Of a DNA stretch of 64,000 bases, positions 24,001 through 44,141 are shown piece by piece. Every line of letters begins with the position of its first letter. The first letter of the stretch is position 1. The stretch is from positions 992,001-1,056,000 of the forward strand of contig OZ176056.1 of assembly GCA_964247055.1 (NCBI GenBank). The letters are read 5' to 3'. The notes under the pieces are model-generated. The model was not told the origin of the DNA. It ran no database searches and saw only the letters and a program-made list of their open reading frames with translations. Position numbers and translations under genes: made by a program. Source of the stretch: Paragordius varius. Lineage: Eukaryota > Nematomorpha.

Positions 24001-24418
24001 AAAATTAAGTCCACCCAGGAAATCAATTCTGTTGAATAATAATAACCGTCAAAAGCTATCGTTAACCAGTGACAATGGGAAATTGCTTGAAGAAGAGGAT
24101 GAAAATATGTCCGCTCTCCTAACAGAACATCAATCTACGAAAATTTCTAGTGTTTTACCCACAGTACCCTTGCAATCAAACAAAGAAAATGGAACAAATT
24201 ATGACACGCTTGTTAAAAGTTATACACAACAACACCCCAAGAATTTAGATGCAATGCTAAACTACAATGAATCTCAGTGTTTTTCAAATTATAAAAGTGT
24301 AGTTTCTCAAGAACCAATATCAAACTTTGAAACTTTGAAAAATTCACAAAATGATCCATTAAAAATCGATCAAGGACATGCAAAATCCTTAGCTTCTACA
24401 ACAACTTATAATATTTAG
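15063..24418 (+). CDS. Bestrophin calcium-activated chloride channel
   Basis: Exons: 15063-15137, 16763-16866, 16973-17107, 17474-17640, 18580-18737, 18882-18959, 19289-19438, 20049-20129, 20333-20484, 21232-21354, 21695-21916, 22279-22397, 22468-22620, 22940-23281, 23355-24418; 3123 nt, 1040 aa, phases all close. Bestrophins form pentameric membrane anion channels gated by calcium. Seen: the N-terminus MTISYTSKV; the neck IPLPFVLGF, giving gate residues Ile76, Phe80 and Phe84 at the same numbers as human BEST1; [32 protein letters not shown]; the calcium-clasp GEDEDDFE at 299-306, again the same numbering. The conserved channel is about 370 residues; the rest is a divergent Ser/Asn/Lys-rich cytoplasmic tail, longer than in vertebrate bestrophins. 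One intron (20130-20332) uses a GC donor. Polyadenylation signal AATAAA at 24482-24487. The paralog number cannot be assigned. Confidence 0.95.
17677..18196. repeat. Palindrome-ended MITE (TACCCC family), complete copy
   Basis: In a bestrophin intron. The left end is ACTTGGATACAACTCATTC, then GATTCAAATTGAGGTA. The right end is TACCCCAATTTGG then GGAGTGT, followed by TA. The interior carries ATGGCGTCCAAG, as in the 11484-12645 and 51756-52271 copies. Confidence 0.7.
19060..19265. repeat. Inverted-repeat MITE, GAATTTGAATTGTT family (copy 3)
   Basis: Between two bestrophin exons. The left arm holds CATTTCAAATTCACCC. The right arm holds AAGGGTGAATTCGAACAATTG. Degenerate ends. Confidence 0.55.
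20533..20777. repeat. MITE with CAGTAAAA termini (copy)
   Basis: Starts CAGTAAAAATGGAAATTATA and ends TTTCATTTTTACCG followed by TA. The inner arms contain AAAGACAACCA and ATGGTTGTCTTTTC as inverted pairs. It lies just after the bestrophin exon ending at 20484. Other family members: 21417-21659, 22683-22903, 34331-35000 (interrupted), 49936-50210, 55575-55830 and 57635-57911. Confidence 0.65.
20881..21141. repeat. MITE with TATAGTTGG termini
   Basis: The left end TATAGTTGG and right end CCAACTATA are exact reverse complements. Subterminal inverted pair: CAGTACTGTATGGAAAC against TTCCATACATTACTG. Partial relatives at 47935-48031 and 56425-56535. It sits in a bestrophin intron. Confidence 0.7.
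21417..21659. repeat. MITE with CAGTAAAA-type termini and TA duplication
   Basis: Begins CAGTATAAATTGGGAAATTA and ends ATAATTTCAATTTTTACTG. TA flanks at 21415-21416 and 21660-21661 fit a Tc1/mariner target duplication. Intronic in bestrophin. Confidence 0.7.
22683..22903. repeat. MITE with CAGTA termini (copy)
   Basis: Starts CAGTATAAAATAAAATTTTACGG and ends near GTCTGTATAATTTCATTTTTAG, in a bestrophin intron. Boundaries are approximate and the right end has lost the CTG. Confidence 0.5.
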
Positions 24419-24481
24419 CTTTAATGAATGGGACAAAATATTATTTAATCTTAACTCTTTATTCACCATTTCAGTCCTCAA

Positions 24482-24517
24482 AATAAATATTTATTCATAA
24501 AAAATTTCGTATTTATT
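24482..24517. terminator. Paired polyadenylation signals between convergent genes
   Basis: AATAAA on the plus strand at 24482-24487 follows the bestrophin stop (24418). AATAAA on the minus strand, read as TTTATT at 24512-24517, follows the minus-gene stop (24655). The two 3' UTRs must be under about 200 nt and probably overlap. The site assignments are inference. Confidence 0.45.
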
Positions 24518-24654
24518 GAGAAACGTGCATAGATATATAAAAAATTGAAGATGTAAAAATAGTTATAAATATTTTGGCATATTTCATGGAAGCTCGTGTT
24601 TTTTTAGTAAAAAATTGCATAGTAAATAATTTTCAATATCTAATATCAAATAAT

Positions 24655-27600
24655 TTAGAAAATGCCTATAGATTTGTAAATTGTAGTATCATTTGATAGA
24701 AGGCCAACTTTAACAAGTTGACTTGATGAATATAAGCTGGGTAAGTCATGTGTTTGAACGCGTGTTAAATGTTGAAAATGGCATGGTTGAGAAATATTTA
24801 ATTTTTTATCAACGAGCTTTTTCCCACTGCTGTTTCGGGAATATCGGACAATCTTTTTAGCCAAACTGGTATTAGTTATTATATTGTAATTGTTTGTAGA
24901 AAGACATTTTTTCAGTGGCTTGGAATTTGTTTGTGGGTTAGCGATTTCTGTGTTATGTAAGCTTTTCACCTGACAATGATTTCCCAGGTTTTGCGGACGA
25001 TACGATTGATTCCTTAATCGATTTACATTCTCAAGTGATTTAGATCGTTGTTTCATTGTGTTAAAACTTTTATTACTGTCATTGCTTTTATGATGCTGTG
25101 TTGCTGTTAATAGCTCATTTCTATCTACAATTGGTTTTTCACCATATTTTTTGGTGACAAATATTTGAGTAAATGGATTCCCTTTACACGGCTTTGGCTT
25201 AAAATTCATATTGTCTTTTAAAAGAGAGGCTGGTTTCGTCATTTCGTTTTCGTTACATGTTGTGTTTGGATTCGAAAGTATATTTAAAATATTTTCAATT
25301 TCTTCTGTCAATTGATTGCTACATTGCAGCTCTGGAAATTTTAAACCAACTTTAGGTTGCGTAAAAGAATATAAAAGGGAACATTTATTGTTTGTGATTA
25401 TAGGGCCTTTGGAAGGTCCGTTTTTATGAATAATATGAATGTTTTCGTTGTCATCTATTTCGTACAATTTAATGCCTGATTTAGGCGTGAATTGCTCCTT
25501 TTTTGGAAATAATTCATGTTGATGCTGACTGTTCCCTTCTTTGGATGGCGTATTGTTTTGGCGAATGTTTGATTCATAGTCAATAATATCCGCTTTCCAA
25601 AGAATAAACCCAGTTTTCGGTTCAGCTATGACTAGTGAAATTTTATTTAGCGGGCCATCAAGTGTGGTGGATACACGTTTAGTTATGTTGCGTTTATTGG
25701 ATCTAAAATTTCCGATATTCGGTTTTTGGCACGGATTCCGGGTAAAAAATGTTTTTGACCGCTTTATACATTTCTTTTCAATTACGGAATCCATAATTGA
25801 CTGAAAATTTTTTGATGGTATAACTATCTTGTTAGTCTGATCATTAATGTTATCTAATGTTGAATCCTTTGATTTACCAGAGTGCTCAATTATATATTCG
25901 GTTTTTTGGTTGGGATTCCTTCTGGTTGGAGATGTTATGCTTAATAAATTATCAGTATGCCCATCTTTATTAGTTGCTAGTAGCAAAGGAATGCCTATGA
26001 ATTTAGTTGTCCATCCCTTGTAAGTTGATTCTGTTTCTTTATTGGTTTCATATGGGTCCGCAAAATCGTCTAAATTCTGACTTAAAACGCTTTCTGCTTT
26101 TTGCGATTTCGTCGAATGTGCAAATTTTCTATCAGTTTGTTCATATACCTTGAAATCAAACGTACTGCTTTTGTTTTGATGGAGAAAATTTATTTTTTCC
26201 AGGGGAAAATCAATCGATTGATTTCCGTGATACATTGTTTTACGTTGATCTGAAGGGGGTGGTCTATATGAAGCCCTTAAACGAGAGTTAATAAATTTAT
26301 TGCTAAGTCGATTAGGGGTTGATCTAGTAAAATATCCAACTTCTTTCCTATTTTGCCACAAGGACGGATCCGTACTTGGAATCAAATTTCTGTCCTCGTA
26401 AGAATCATTGGGTATGACGGGTACCATTAGCTCTACTAATGCCTCTGAGATGTATAAAATTTGGCTGGTTTTACTTGCGTAAAATAGGCGTAACCTATTT
26501 ATATCACTTTGTTGGACTTTCATCAAACTGCTTTTATCCCCAATCATAAAATTAAACTGTGGATTTTCTTTCATCATTGTTGTTCGACTGGGGTTTGGAG
26601 TAATTTGTTTTGTCAATTTATTCAAATGATATGGTGTAAAAAGAGTTTTTTGGGGACTAACAGCCTTTAAAACATTCTTCTGACCTATATGATATTCCGA
26701 TCTGAATGATAAACGATCGAAATCATCTGTATTGCTTGTTATAGAATTGGTCATTGGAAAATGTTTTGCAGGTTTTTTAAGTATAGGTCCAGATTTATCC
26801 TTATCTGATTCAAAGCTTTTGTTGTTAACAGTAGAGTTTCGACTACTCATGAAACTAAGTAGGGTGTCGTTTTTATTCGGAATATTGGTGACATATGTCG
26901 CGTTGGAATACTCATTTATAGTCCGACCTTGATTCGGACATAAAATCGAATTATTCCCAAAATATTCCACATAATTCGATGTAAACATAGGTTTTGGTCT
27001 CATCATAATTGGAGTTGTTTGAATCCATGATTTTGCTGGAGTTAGCAAGTAATCATTTTTATTCAACTCATCTAGTGTTGTTGTTCCTCCAATTAGTTCA
27101 GATTTCATTTGTGAATGATGTTTTATGGGTGTAGAAGTTAGTTCCGGTCCAAATAACCCATGAACTGAAGTAATTTTACAAGGATTTTCGTGTAAATCTA
27201 CTGGGGTTTTAATCGTTTGACCATTATACTTACAATTCAATGATGTAGTATTAACATTGTATTTACTGTTACTGCCCATAGGTTTTGGCGAAAGACCAGT
27301 AAATCCAGAATGGAGTGAGGCTTCATAATACCCGCTGTCTACTCGAGTTACTCTTTTATCATTAGATGATGTATTATGTTTTAATTTATTTAGAATCTCT
27401 GCTTTTATATCTACAGTTTTTCCAGAATCTTCGAATAATAATTTATCATCAGATTTTAAGGTATCGGCATCATCAAATCTCATGGCTGGCAAATTATCAT
27501 TTATAAACACGCTTTCTTTCTTTATAACCATGTTCTCAGGCGAAATAAATGGTTTAGATAAAATACTACCCATTGGAGAACTGTTTAAATCCCTTAGTGA

Positions 27601-27712
27601 TTCGATTAATTCATCTAATAGGATTGTGGAATATTTTGTTTCGAATTCATCATTCTTAACAATAATCTTGTTTCCTTGGTGGCAATCAATTTGGAATTTC
27701 GATCCGATCTAG
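24655..27712 (-). CDS. Last exon of a large unrecognised Asn/Ser/Lys-rich protein (partial gene)
   Basis: A single long exon. Its open frame runs from an acceptor-like ATAATCTAG just above 27712 to a stop at 24655-24657, about 1018 codons. The first ATG in the frame is at 27573 (972 aa), but 46 further codons lie upstream, beginning IGSKFQIDCHQGNK, so I favour a splice acceptor over an initiator there. The protein is hydrophilic, with no signal peptide or membrane segment, and rich in Asn, Ser, Lys and Thr. Short hydrophobic islands such as VALVELMVPVIP-like segments and ISLVIAEPKTGFILWKADII stand out as possible conserved cores. I do not recognise the family. Upstream exons should lie between 27.7 and 35 kb on the minus strand, but I could not identify them. 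It is convergent with bestrophin. Confidence 0.75.
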
Positions 27713-30700
27713 ATTATAATAAAATTTTGTTAAATCAAAATTTATAAAACAGGATTACGGGAAAATAACTTTTTTTTCTTTATTAAGAAAATTTTTATAT
27801 CTCAAGGTTTTTCTCACATTAAACAATTGGTTGGTTGGTTGTTCGTTACATTTATATTTTTATTCTCTAATGAGCCTTAATGAGAATATAAATTCTCTTT
27901 ATGTTATTATATTATATATATGGATTAAACAATGGTTAGTTTTTCTTTTATCAACAATAATAAAAGAATTATTTGGCATCAGATCAAAATTATATGTCCT
28001 TTATTAATTAATATCAATTATATAAAATTTGAAAGATATACCTCGAATATATCGGATTCCATATTTCTTTTCGTTAAACTAAATATTGATATGCTTAAAA
28101 ATGATTTTGTATTTTCAAATTAATAATGAAATTTTAAGAATTATTTCAAATCTAGTTGATATAATCTGTGGTATTGTTATTTAGCGAACAGAAAATGCAA
28201 ATTCATAAAACTGATTCAGGAAGGATAAAAAATATTCCTTTATAATTAAGAGATTAATCTGGTTTACTTTGAGACTTTCTTGGATATATAATATACAGTT
28301 TTTTCAAAAAAAAAATATTTGTGGAACCAAATACAACTTTAAATATGAATTAGTCAGCGGAAAAAGTTTTATAAAAAAAGGAAAAATAAGAAGATTAATA
28401 ATAAAAAATAAAAATATGAGGTGTATAAGAAAGGTGTGATGTATATATGTAAAATCATTATTTAACATGTATAGCAAAGGAAGTAGGATAAATGTAATAC
28501 AAATCACACTAAAACATGGATTTAATTAACATAAATTATTTATATAAATGTGGATTAGTATGGAATTAGCAAAGTGTCTGATAAAGATTTTTCAAAATTA
28601 ATTTCAAAATATTTCACACAATTTTCTTTTAAAATTAACTTTTTTTTATAAAACAACAATTACTTTAAAAATATTTGTGGTGCCAACAAGGAAAGGAAGT
28701 CCGTATATTCTGATAATAATCAAAACTTATTTTTAAATATTTATTTTATATTGTATTATGTGTAAAAATATCTTTCAGATATAATCTATATTTTAAGTCC
28801 ATTTTTTATGTACTATTTCCATAGGAACAAAAAAATCTTGATTAAACAATATAATGGATAAATAAATATGATGTAGCTTCCTTTTTACAAATATATTCTC
28901 AAAGATTACTTCCTATTCTCGACATACATTTCTTTTTTTATCAAAAAATATTTTTTAAAATTTTTTTTATAAATCCATATTGTCAATATTCTTAATTTAA
29001 GGATTTCAAAGAAAAATAGTAAGTCTATTTAGGTGTGAAAAGTCAAAATATGCGACAAAAAGAAAATATTTAGAAAATTTTTTTTATTTATAGATTTATT
29101 TATTGAAATACAATTTAAGCATATTATCAAATAATTTAATATAACAGTAAAAATGTTACATTGTTATAAACTTTCTCACTCATACATGGTTAATAGATAC
29201 AGTAGAATATATGGTATTAAAAAGATAGTCCATAATTATATAATCAAAATATGTGTTAAATAAAGGGGAAAAATTGTTTTTTAACCATTTGTCATTTATT
29301 ACCATACGTTACTGTACAATGGATACTTTTTTATACTATATAAATCCACCTCATTTTTTAAAATAAAAAAAATTGTGACCTCTGATGTCCTGCCTGTCTT
29401 TATTATTACGCTCTATTTTATCTGTCTCACACATTAACAAAAAAAATTGTATAAAAAACTTTTTTATAATATTTACTTTTGAATAAGTATATTATATATA
29501 TATATATATTTAAAGTATAACTGTTTCTTAAAATAAAGTAATGATAATATAACAGAATCTTGTGAATATTCTTATTTGTATAAACTATAAATATATAAAA
29601 AATGTTACATTTTGTATGGGAAAAAATATTTTTTTAACAAAAATATTATTTATTTGTCGTCTCTTTTATAATAAAATTATTTAATTCAATAGATATTAAT
29701 ATTTAAAACATTTATATTTCGGAAAAAATAATACTAATTTTGCATTTAACTTTAATATTAAAAAATGTTCATAATAATATAATTATTAATTAATCAAACT
29801 CTGATTTGGCGCTAAAGTGTAGTAAATATAAATTTAATGTATTTTAGATTATCTAATTTTTAATATATCGAATTATATTTTTAGAAATCTCACCTTACAA
29901 GTTGGTGATATATATCATAAATATATTAATTTGTCATTTTGATGTTAAAAATAATATGTAATCTATATACATTGTAAAAAAAGGATAATTAAACTTTGTT
30001 TTTGCATTTTAGGTATTTTTTCCACATCTAATAAACCTAAAAACATACTAAAAAAGAATTAATAAAATCTTCCGATATTAATGATATGGCAAATTGAGAA
30101 TTTATATATTTATCTTTTTAAGCTTACTACCTACTAACACTTGACCCCTAAAGCCTTATATATAAAAATTGTAATTAACTTTTAAGCTTAATAAAATAAT
30201 AAAGCAGAGAGTTTTAAAAAAATTATTTTTTTAAAATTTTATTTAGAATCATATATACTTAAGGTAATAATGTCAAACACCAAAGGTGGACCATATATAA
30301 AAATTTGTAATGATAAATAATTTAATATGGTTTTCGGGCATGTATGAGTAATCAAAATTATTTTATGAATCATTAATGCGACATAATTAATTTTTATTTT
30401 AAGCAAATATTCAAAAGTAATAAATGAGGTGTTATAAATAGTTACATATATTTTCGATGTGAATTAACATAAGATGTCAGAAAATATTTTAAAATAAAAC
30501 CTATTTTAGTAATAAATATATTGCAATCCATAAATTTTAAGCGATAATACGGTGTTTACACAATCAAAAATCAAATTGATTTGATTGCAACCAATATTTT
30601 TTTTATTGAGGTTTGATTAAATTTTTGTAAAACACGAACATATTACCAATAAGTAAATGATTTTAAAGTAGTTATGATTAAACAAAATATAAAAATCGAA

Positions 30701-31457
30701 GTTAAAAACCAATTTTTCATATTATTTAATTTGTAAAATGGACCTACTATTGCGTTTAAGATTATTTAATGCAATTGGTTCTTATTTTATTAAACAGTTA
30801 AATGGTTTGAAAACGATTTGAAATTTGATTATCTCAACGGTATTTAAAATAAATTTTTTTTAAAAAAAATATAAAATTGTAAACTCATCTCAAACTTTTT
30901 TGCCACCATTTGTTATAAAATTTTTTGAATTGGCTAATGCAACAGGCAAATTATTATGGTTATAAAATGTAAATAACTTTAAAAGGCTCTCCTCAGGCTT
31001 ACATTTTACAGTAAAAAGTTGATTTATATCAGCTGTTGTTTTAATCGTGTTTTGGAGCTGTCCCAATTTCAGACTCTATAAGTCTCAAAACTGTAAAAAT
31101 ATGAGATATTTATCAAATATATGTTTGATAATCACAATTTTAACTAAAATAACATTTAAAACTATAGTTTATTTACAAAAATGAGCTTGAATAAATAATC
31201 TACCCCAAAAGGTTAACTAGGACAAACAAGTTAAAAGGTAATAAAGTGTTAATTGGTTTCGGCTGTATCTTTGTAAAAAAATTTAGGCTGCAAATTTACT
31301 TTGATAAATATAAATCGTTTATGCAATAGGGAACAACAAAATATATTTTAATTATTAAAATAATTCAAAATATTTTTAGAATTCTGTTTGCATATTCAAA
31401 ACTGTAAAAAAGGTTTCAAATCTCATATATAAACGCCCGTCAAATCGGAAATTAATG
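27713..31457. other. Very AT-rich stretch, no exon identified
   Basis: It should contain the upstream part of the minus-strand gene ending at 24655, but no convincing exon was found. A TA tract lies at about 29488-29508. ACCATACGTTACTGTAC near 29300 belongs to the TATAGTTGG MITE group. The GC-richer minus-strand stretch around 29380-29440 has a short open frame of unknown meaning. Confidence 0.4.
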
Positions 31458-31465
31458 CTGTAAAG

Positions 31466-33753
31466 CAGTGGTACTCACCAAAAAAATTTAACGGGCCAAA
31501 TAAAATATATTTTTTTTCGAGGGCCATGAAGATTATAATGGCAAATATTCCATAGCTATTTGATACATATGCACTTATACTCTAAATCAGCACAATGGTT
31601 TTTGCGGATAGCATAATCCAGCTAAAAACCCGTTTTGCACCATTTAGTTTATAAAATTAAAATATTTTGATAACAGCAGTATTGGACATTAACCAATATT
31701 TTTGACAAAAATTTGGTTTCACATCATGACCAATTTTACAAAGTCCTCCATATAATCATCGATTAAGCGATTTCTGTGTATATTCCTTACATACTTTATT
31801 TTTAAATATGACCTCTCACACGTGTAAGTTGTGGGAAAAACAGTTAGGATAACATGAGCACATTTTTTTATATTTTCATATTTATTTGGTCTTGCCAAAA
31901 TTCCACATATCTTTTTTCCTACGATTCTCCTTGAATATATCAAATCGGAATCATTTAAAATCTACAAATTCTTCAACAAAATGCGCCTGATCTATACCGA
32001 AATGCTCAAGTTGCTTAATATTGTATATATCCATATGGCATGTATTTTCAACGAGTTTTAAGCAATTTTTAATATTTCTTTTGAAACCTTAATTTAATTT
32101 CATTAGATAAAAATATTAAATGAATGTCTATTATTAAATTAATCTCCGCTGTCATATTTATGAATTTGGAAAATATAGGAGTGTTTTATTTATAAAATCT
32201 TGTATATATATTTTAGTTTTTTTTTCATAAGCATATATATAATTAGCAAATTGGGTTATTATTTTGTTCCCCTTGACTTGTATTAAATATACTAAGTTTA
32301 TAAGTAATGTCGCAAAGGTCTACTAAAAACCATTTGTCACTATCAATTTCCTCGTCAAACTTTCTGTTAAAATAATAGAATTTCATGTCTTAAAACAGAA
32401 AATCTTTTATATACTTTGCTAATGTACAAAAGAATATCATCTAACTCACTGTGGAGCGGTTGAATTCTCTGCAACGAATGTGATAAACTTTATACACAAC
32501 CGTTTTAATAACTGAAGAAGTCATCTTTTACACACGAAACCAAGTTTTGCTGATGAATAACGCAGTGAAAGCATAAAATATTTTGCAAATTATTTGTTTT
32601 CTAAAAAGAGATATAAACTCCTTTGTTTGTTCCTATCATTGAGGGAGAGCTAGCAGATCGTAACCAATTTATACGTATACTATTATTATCGAAAAAAGTG
32701 CTTTCGTGAAAACTTCCTTTCGTTATACATTGGTAAAAATTAATAATATTCCTCGTTGATTATGTTGTCGTTGCAAAATCGCACGAATAGCGCCCATTGA
32801 TGTGTTGAACTAATATCAATGCTAGAATCAATAGCAACACTAAAATATTTTCAGTTTTCAGAGTTTTAAAATATATTTAAACATATCTTTAATGCGTCTA
32901 TTAAATCATAAGTTTTTTAATTTGCCTCCGATTTGAATTATGGAATTAAATGAAAAAGTGCAACCATTTATTAAATATTCTTTTATTAATTGGGAATGGT
33001 TTTATATTTTTCCTAAAAAATAGCAAATTTCATACAAAGCTAATGTTAAACTTTTTCCTGGTTGCCATGGAAACAATAGATTTTTCTTTCTGGTATAATT
33101 CTTTTTGTATTTTTCGTTTTCCGCATTCTGTTAATTAATGAGAAATTTAAATTGTAAAATGCCTTTCAATATTGTATTTTTTATAACTATGTTCTCCTTA
33201 CATATAAGGCAGTTAACAACATTATAATTCAAAATTTTTCTTCCCATTCCGTTTTAAAGCGATTTTCATCGGATAATTTAAGTTTTTTAGCATTAGATGA
33301 CATTTTTGAATTTATGTTAAAATATTATATATATTTTTTAAAAATATAGGAATATAATTTAAATTATGATATAAAAAAACAGGTTGATTTAATGATGTTG
33401 ATTTTAAAAATATTTTATAGAAATGAGTTATGATGCAGGATAGTAATAAAAGAATATGTATATGCAAGCTTGGGTGAAAGGCTAAAATACAAAAGGAATG
33501 CTATAAAAATTTCTAAATAAAAAGAAAATAGAATACAAAACAAAAACAACGTGTGCCATAATTTTGAAGTCATTTTATAGGGAAATTTTACATATTGGGT
33601 AAAAAATAAAAATTATTAAAATTAATCTAAAGAAAAATTCGTTTATGTGTATTTTAAAAATTAAAAATATTTAAATATTAATATGGTCATAGGGCAATTT
33701 AAAGCACTCTTAGGGCCGCATGCGGCCCGCGAGCCGCGGTTTGAGTATCACTG
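31466..33753 (-). mobile_element. Decayed autonomous-size hAT transposon with intact 8-bp target duplication
   Basis: 2288 bp bounded by CAGTGGTACTCA (31466) and TTTGAGTATCACTG (ending 33753), and flanked by perfect 8-bp duplications CTGTAAAG at 31458-31465 and 33754-33761. Eight-base duplications and CAGTG ends define hAT elements. The right end also carries GGGCCGCATGCGGCCCGCGAG. The interior encodes a broken transposase on the minus strand. The termini are shared with the 169-bp element at 58469-58637. Confidence 0.92.
31719..33303 (-). pseudogene. hAT transposase relic (ZBED5/GTF2IRD2-like lineage)
   Basis: Minus-strand fragments in family order, separated by stops and frameshifts. N-terminus near 33303-33230: MSSNAKKLKLSDENRFKTEW. 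Catalytic-core fragments: VAIDSSIDISSTHQW with LFVRFCNDNI near 32850-32750, and MIGTNKGVYISF near 32650-32610. C-terminal hATC dimerisation segment in the open stretch 31943-31719, with TVFPTTYTCERSYLKIKY followed by HRNRLIDDY. Domain order matches hAT transposases. No intact frame remains, so the element cannot make its own enzyme. Confidence 0.85.
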
Positions 33754-34330
33754 CTGTAAAGTTTTAATATATTAAGCACGCCAAGAATATATGGTTTTAA
33801 AACAAATACCATAAAAAAGTTTTATCCACAAAATACAATTTATTGCAAACTTCGTTAAATTTTGTTTCTATAAATAAATTTCATTATAAAAACTTTTTTT
33901 GAAAATTTGAGATTTTTTGATAAAATTACACTGTTAAATTAAATATCAAAAGACCATATTTAATAATACCTATTTTAAAGAATTAAATTATTTTCCTGTT
34001 TGAAATAAAATATTTACCAAATTTTATGGTTAAAAAATTTGCCTATTTAATTAAAATAAGATTAAAAACATAAATATTATTCGATGCATTAATTAAATAG
34101 CAGTTGTTTTTCAAACCTTAATTGCTAATTTTTTAGCGGTTTGTAGAAATTTTTAACGTACATATTAAAACTTCATGTTTAATCAAAATATATAGTGAGT
34201 GTTAAATTTCTCTTTAGGTTTAGTTGGAATGATTTGTATCATAGCCCCCCATTCAACAAAAACAATAATTTCATTTACCGGCTTATTCAAATTATATAGT
34301 ATCAACCTTACTTTCTTGAAAAGTTAATTA

Positions 34331-35000
34331 CAGTAAAAATTAAAATTTCGACGGAGAAAACGTAAAATATAACGAGAAATATTTCTTTCAAAAGACCACT
34401 GTACTTTCAGGGGCGTACCGAGGGAGGGACAAGGGGGTACATCATGCCCCGGGCGCCGTTATTTAGGGGCGCCTAAATGATTTTTTAAAATTAAATTTTA
34501 ATTATTAATAAGAACTTTCAATTGGGATTTTTCACCAATTTAGGTAATAATCCCTATAATATATACTCTATTATTCACCTAATTAGTACCATTATAAATT
34601 TAGTATCATATAAATATATATATATTTAATAGATTTAAAATTTATATGACTCTGCTGTCTTAACTATATTGTTTAGGTTACAACGTTTGTATTTTTTTAC
34701 TAAATTGTTTTATTGGCTTTTAAAAAAGGGGGGGAGGGGGGCGCCATAAAAGTTTTATGCCTCGGGCGCCGCAAATGCTCGGTACGCCACTGGTACTTTA
34801 AACTATATATTTTTTATTAAATATATCTCATTGATTAGAATTGCAAAGTATAAGTAGAGTTGTAAATCGGTATCACAATCAATTGTGCCTTCAAAATTCT
34901 GATTAAAATTATGGGAAATTAAGGCCTAAAGAAGTATGGTTATCTTTGAAAAAAAATATGTCATATTTTTACGTTCTCCGAATTTTATTATAAAACTTGT
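34331..35000. repeat. CAGTAAAA MITE interrupted by a younger hAT MITE
   Basis: The left end CAGTAAAAATTAAAATTTCG follows TA. The arm AAAGACCACTGTACTTT is cut by the element at 34408-34792. The sequence resumes with GTACTTTAAACTATA, and the right arm has AGTATGGTTATCTTTG and TTTTTACGTTCTCCG. The extreme right end is eroded, so that boundary is approximate. Confidence 0.55.
34408..34792. mobile_element. hAT-type MITE, 385 bp, GC-rich ends
   Basis: Left end CAGGGGCGTACCGAGGGAGG, right end CTCGGTACGCCACTG. Flanking repeats GTACTTT at 34401-34407 and 34793-34799 give at least a 7-bp target duplication. Subterminal GGGCGCC blocks occur at both ends. No coding capacity. Confidence 0.85.
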
Positions 35001-35214
35001 GGGAATCGAAAAATTCATGTTTAAATGTTTCAATTTCTTAAAACCACCGTTTTCAGGTATCAGGCGCTATTTTTTAACATAAATGAAAAATAAAACATTT
35101 CTTACCTATTTACCATATGTAACATTAGTATAATTAAATTGTCTATAATGAAAATAATGATAAATAATAAAACATAAAAATATGCAAAAATCCGCACAGA
35201 CCGCAATTTAGAAA

Positions 35215-35600
35215 ATTTCCCCCAACTTTGGGTATCTAGGGACCCCACACCATATTAAAGTTGATATTTATAACAAACTACCGAAACAAATGATTTCAAT
35301 TAAAATTTAGGCTTTTTCAATATAAAAATGATATAAATAAGCCAAAATTTCTGAATGAAATTGGCTTTGAAATAGAGCCAAACTACTTCGACGCCATTTT
35401 TATTCACAACGTTTTTTTATTCTAATATTAATTAAAGTTATATTTTATTAATCATATCTAGCATTAATGACAAAAAGAGTGCCTTATTTCGCATTGCCAT
35501 ATTTAGCTAAATTACACATATCATGTTGGTTAAATTTTCATCATTTTTTAATATAAAGTTTTTTAAGAAGAATATTTTTTTAAATTTTGATTCCTCACTA
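35215..35600. repeat. Palindrome-ended MITE (TACCCC family), degenerate inverted copy
   Basis: Starts near CCCCAACTTTGGGTATCTAG and contains CTACTTCGACGCCATTTTTA, the same internal block seen inverted at 11824-12396. It lies just downstream of the PRMT3 stop. Confidence 0.5.
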
Positions 35601-35763
35601 TTAGATAAGAGTAAACTTTTCAATAATTTCAATTTTTAAAATTTTTTTAACTGTAACTTTAAGTCAATAAAATTTAATACATATTATTGAACCATTTTTC
35701 GAAATTGAAAATATCTGAAGTCCTAAGCTCATAAAAAAACATATTTACAAATTTATTTATATG

Positions 35764-44095
<8,332 letters not shown>

Positions 44096-44141
44096 GTTGA
44101 GGTGACGAGCTTTGAAATGAATGTATGAAGTCGTAAGAAGC
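44096..44141. promoter_or_regulatory. Candidate shared bidirectional start region of PRMT3 and B4GALT7
   Basis: Only 46 bp separate the preferred PRMT3 ATG (44095, minus) from the B4GALT7 ATG (44142, plus). At 44141-44144 the palindrome CATG holds in-frame ATGs for both genes on opposite strands. A shared promoter, or overlapping 5' UTRs, is inferred. No TATA box or other motif is assigned. Confidence 0.5.

Noticed and set aside
27482-27573. IGSKFQ segment as an ELM2 domain
   Set aside because: Only the first few residues look like ELM2. The Trp and later conserved positions are missing, and no SANT domain follows in the exon.
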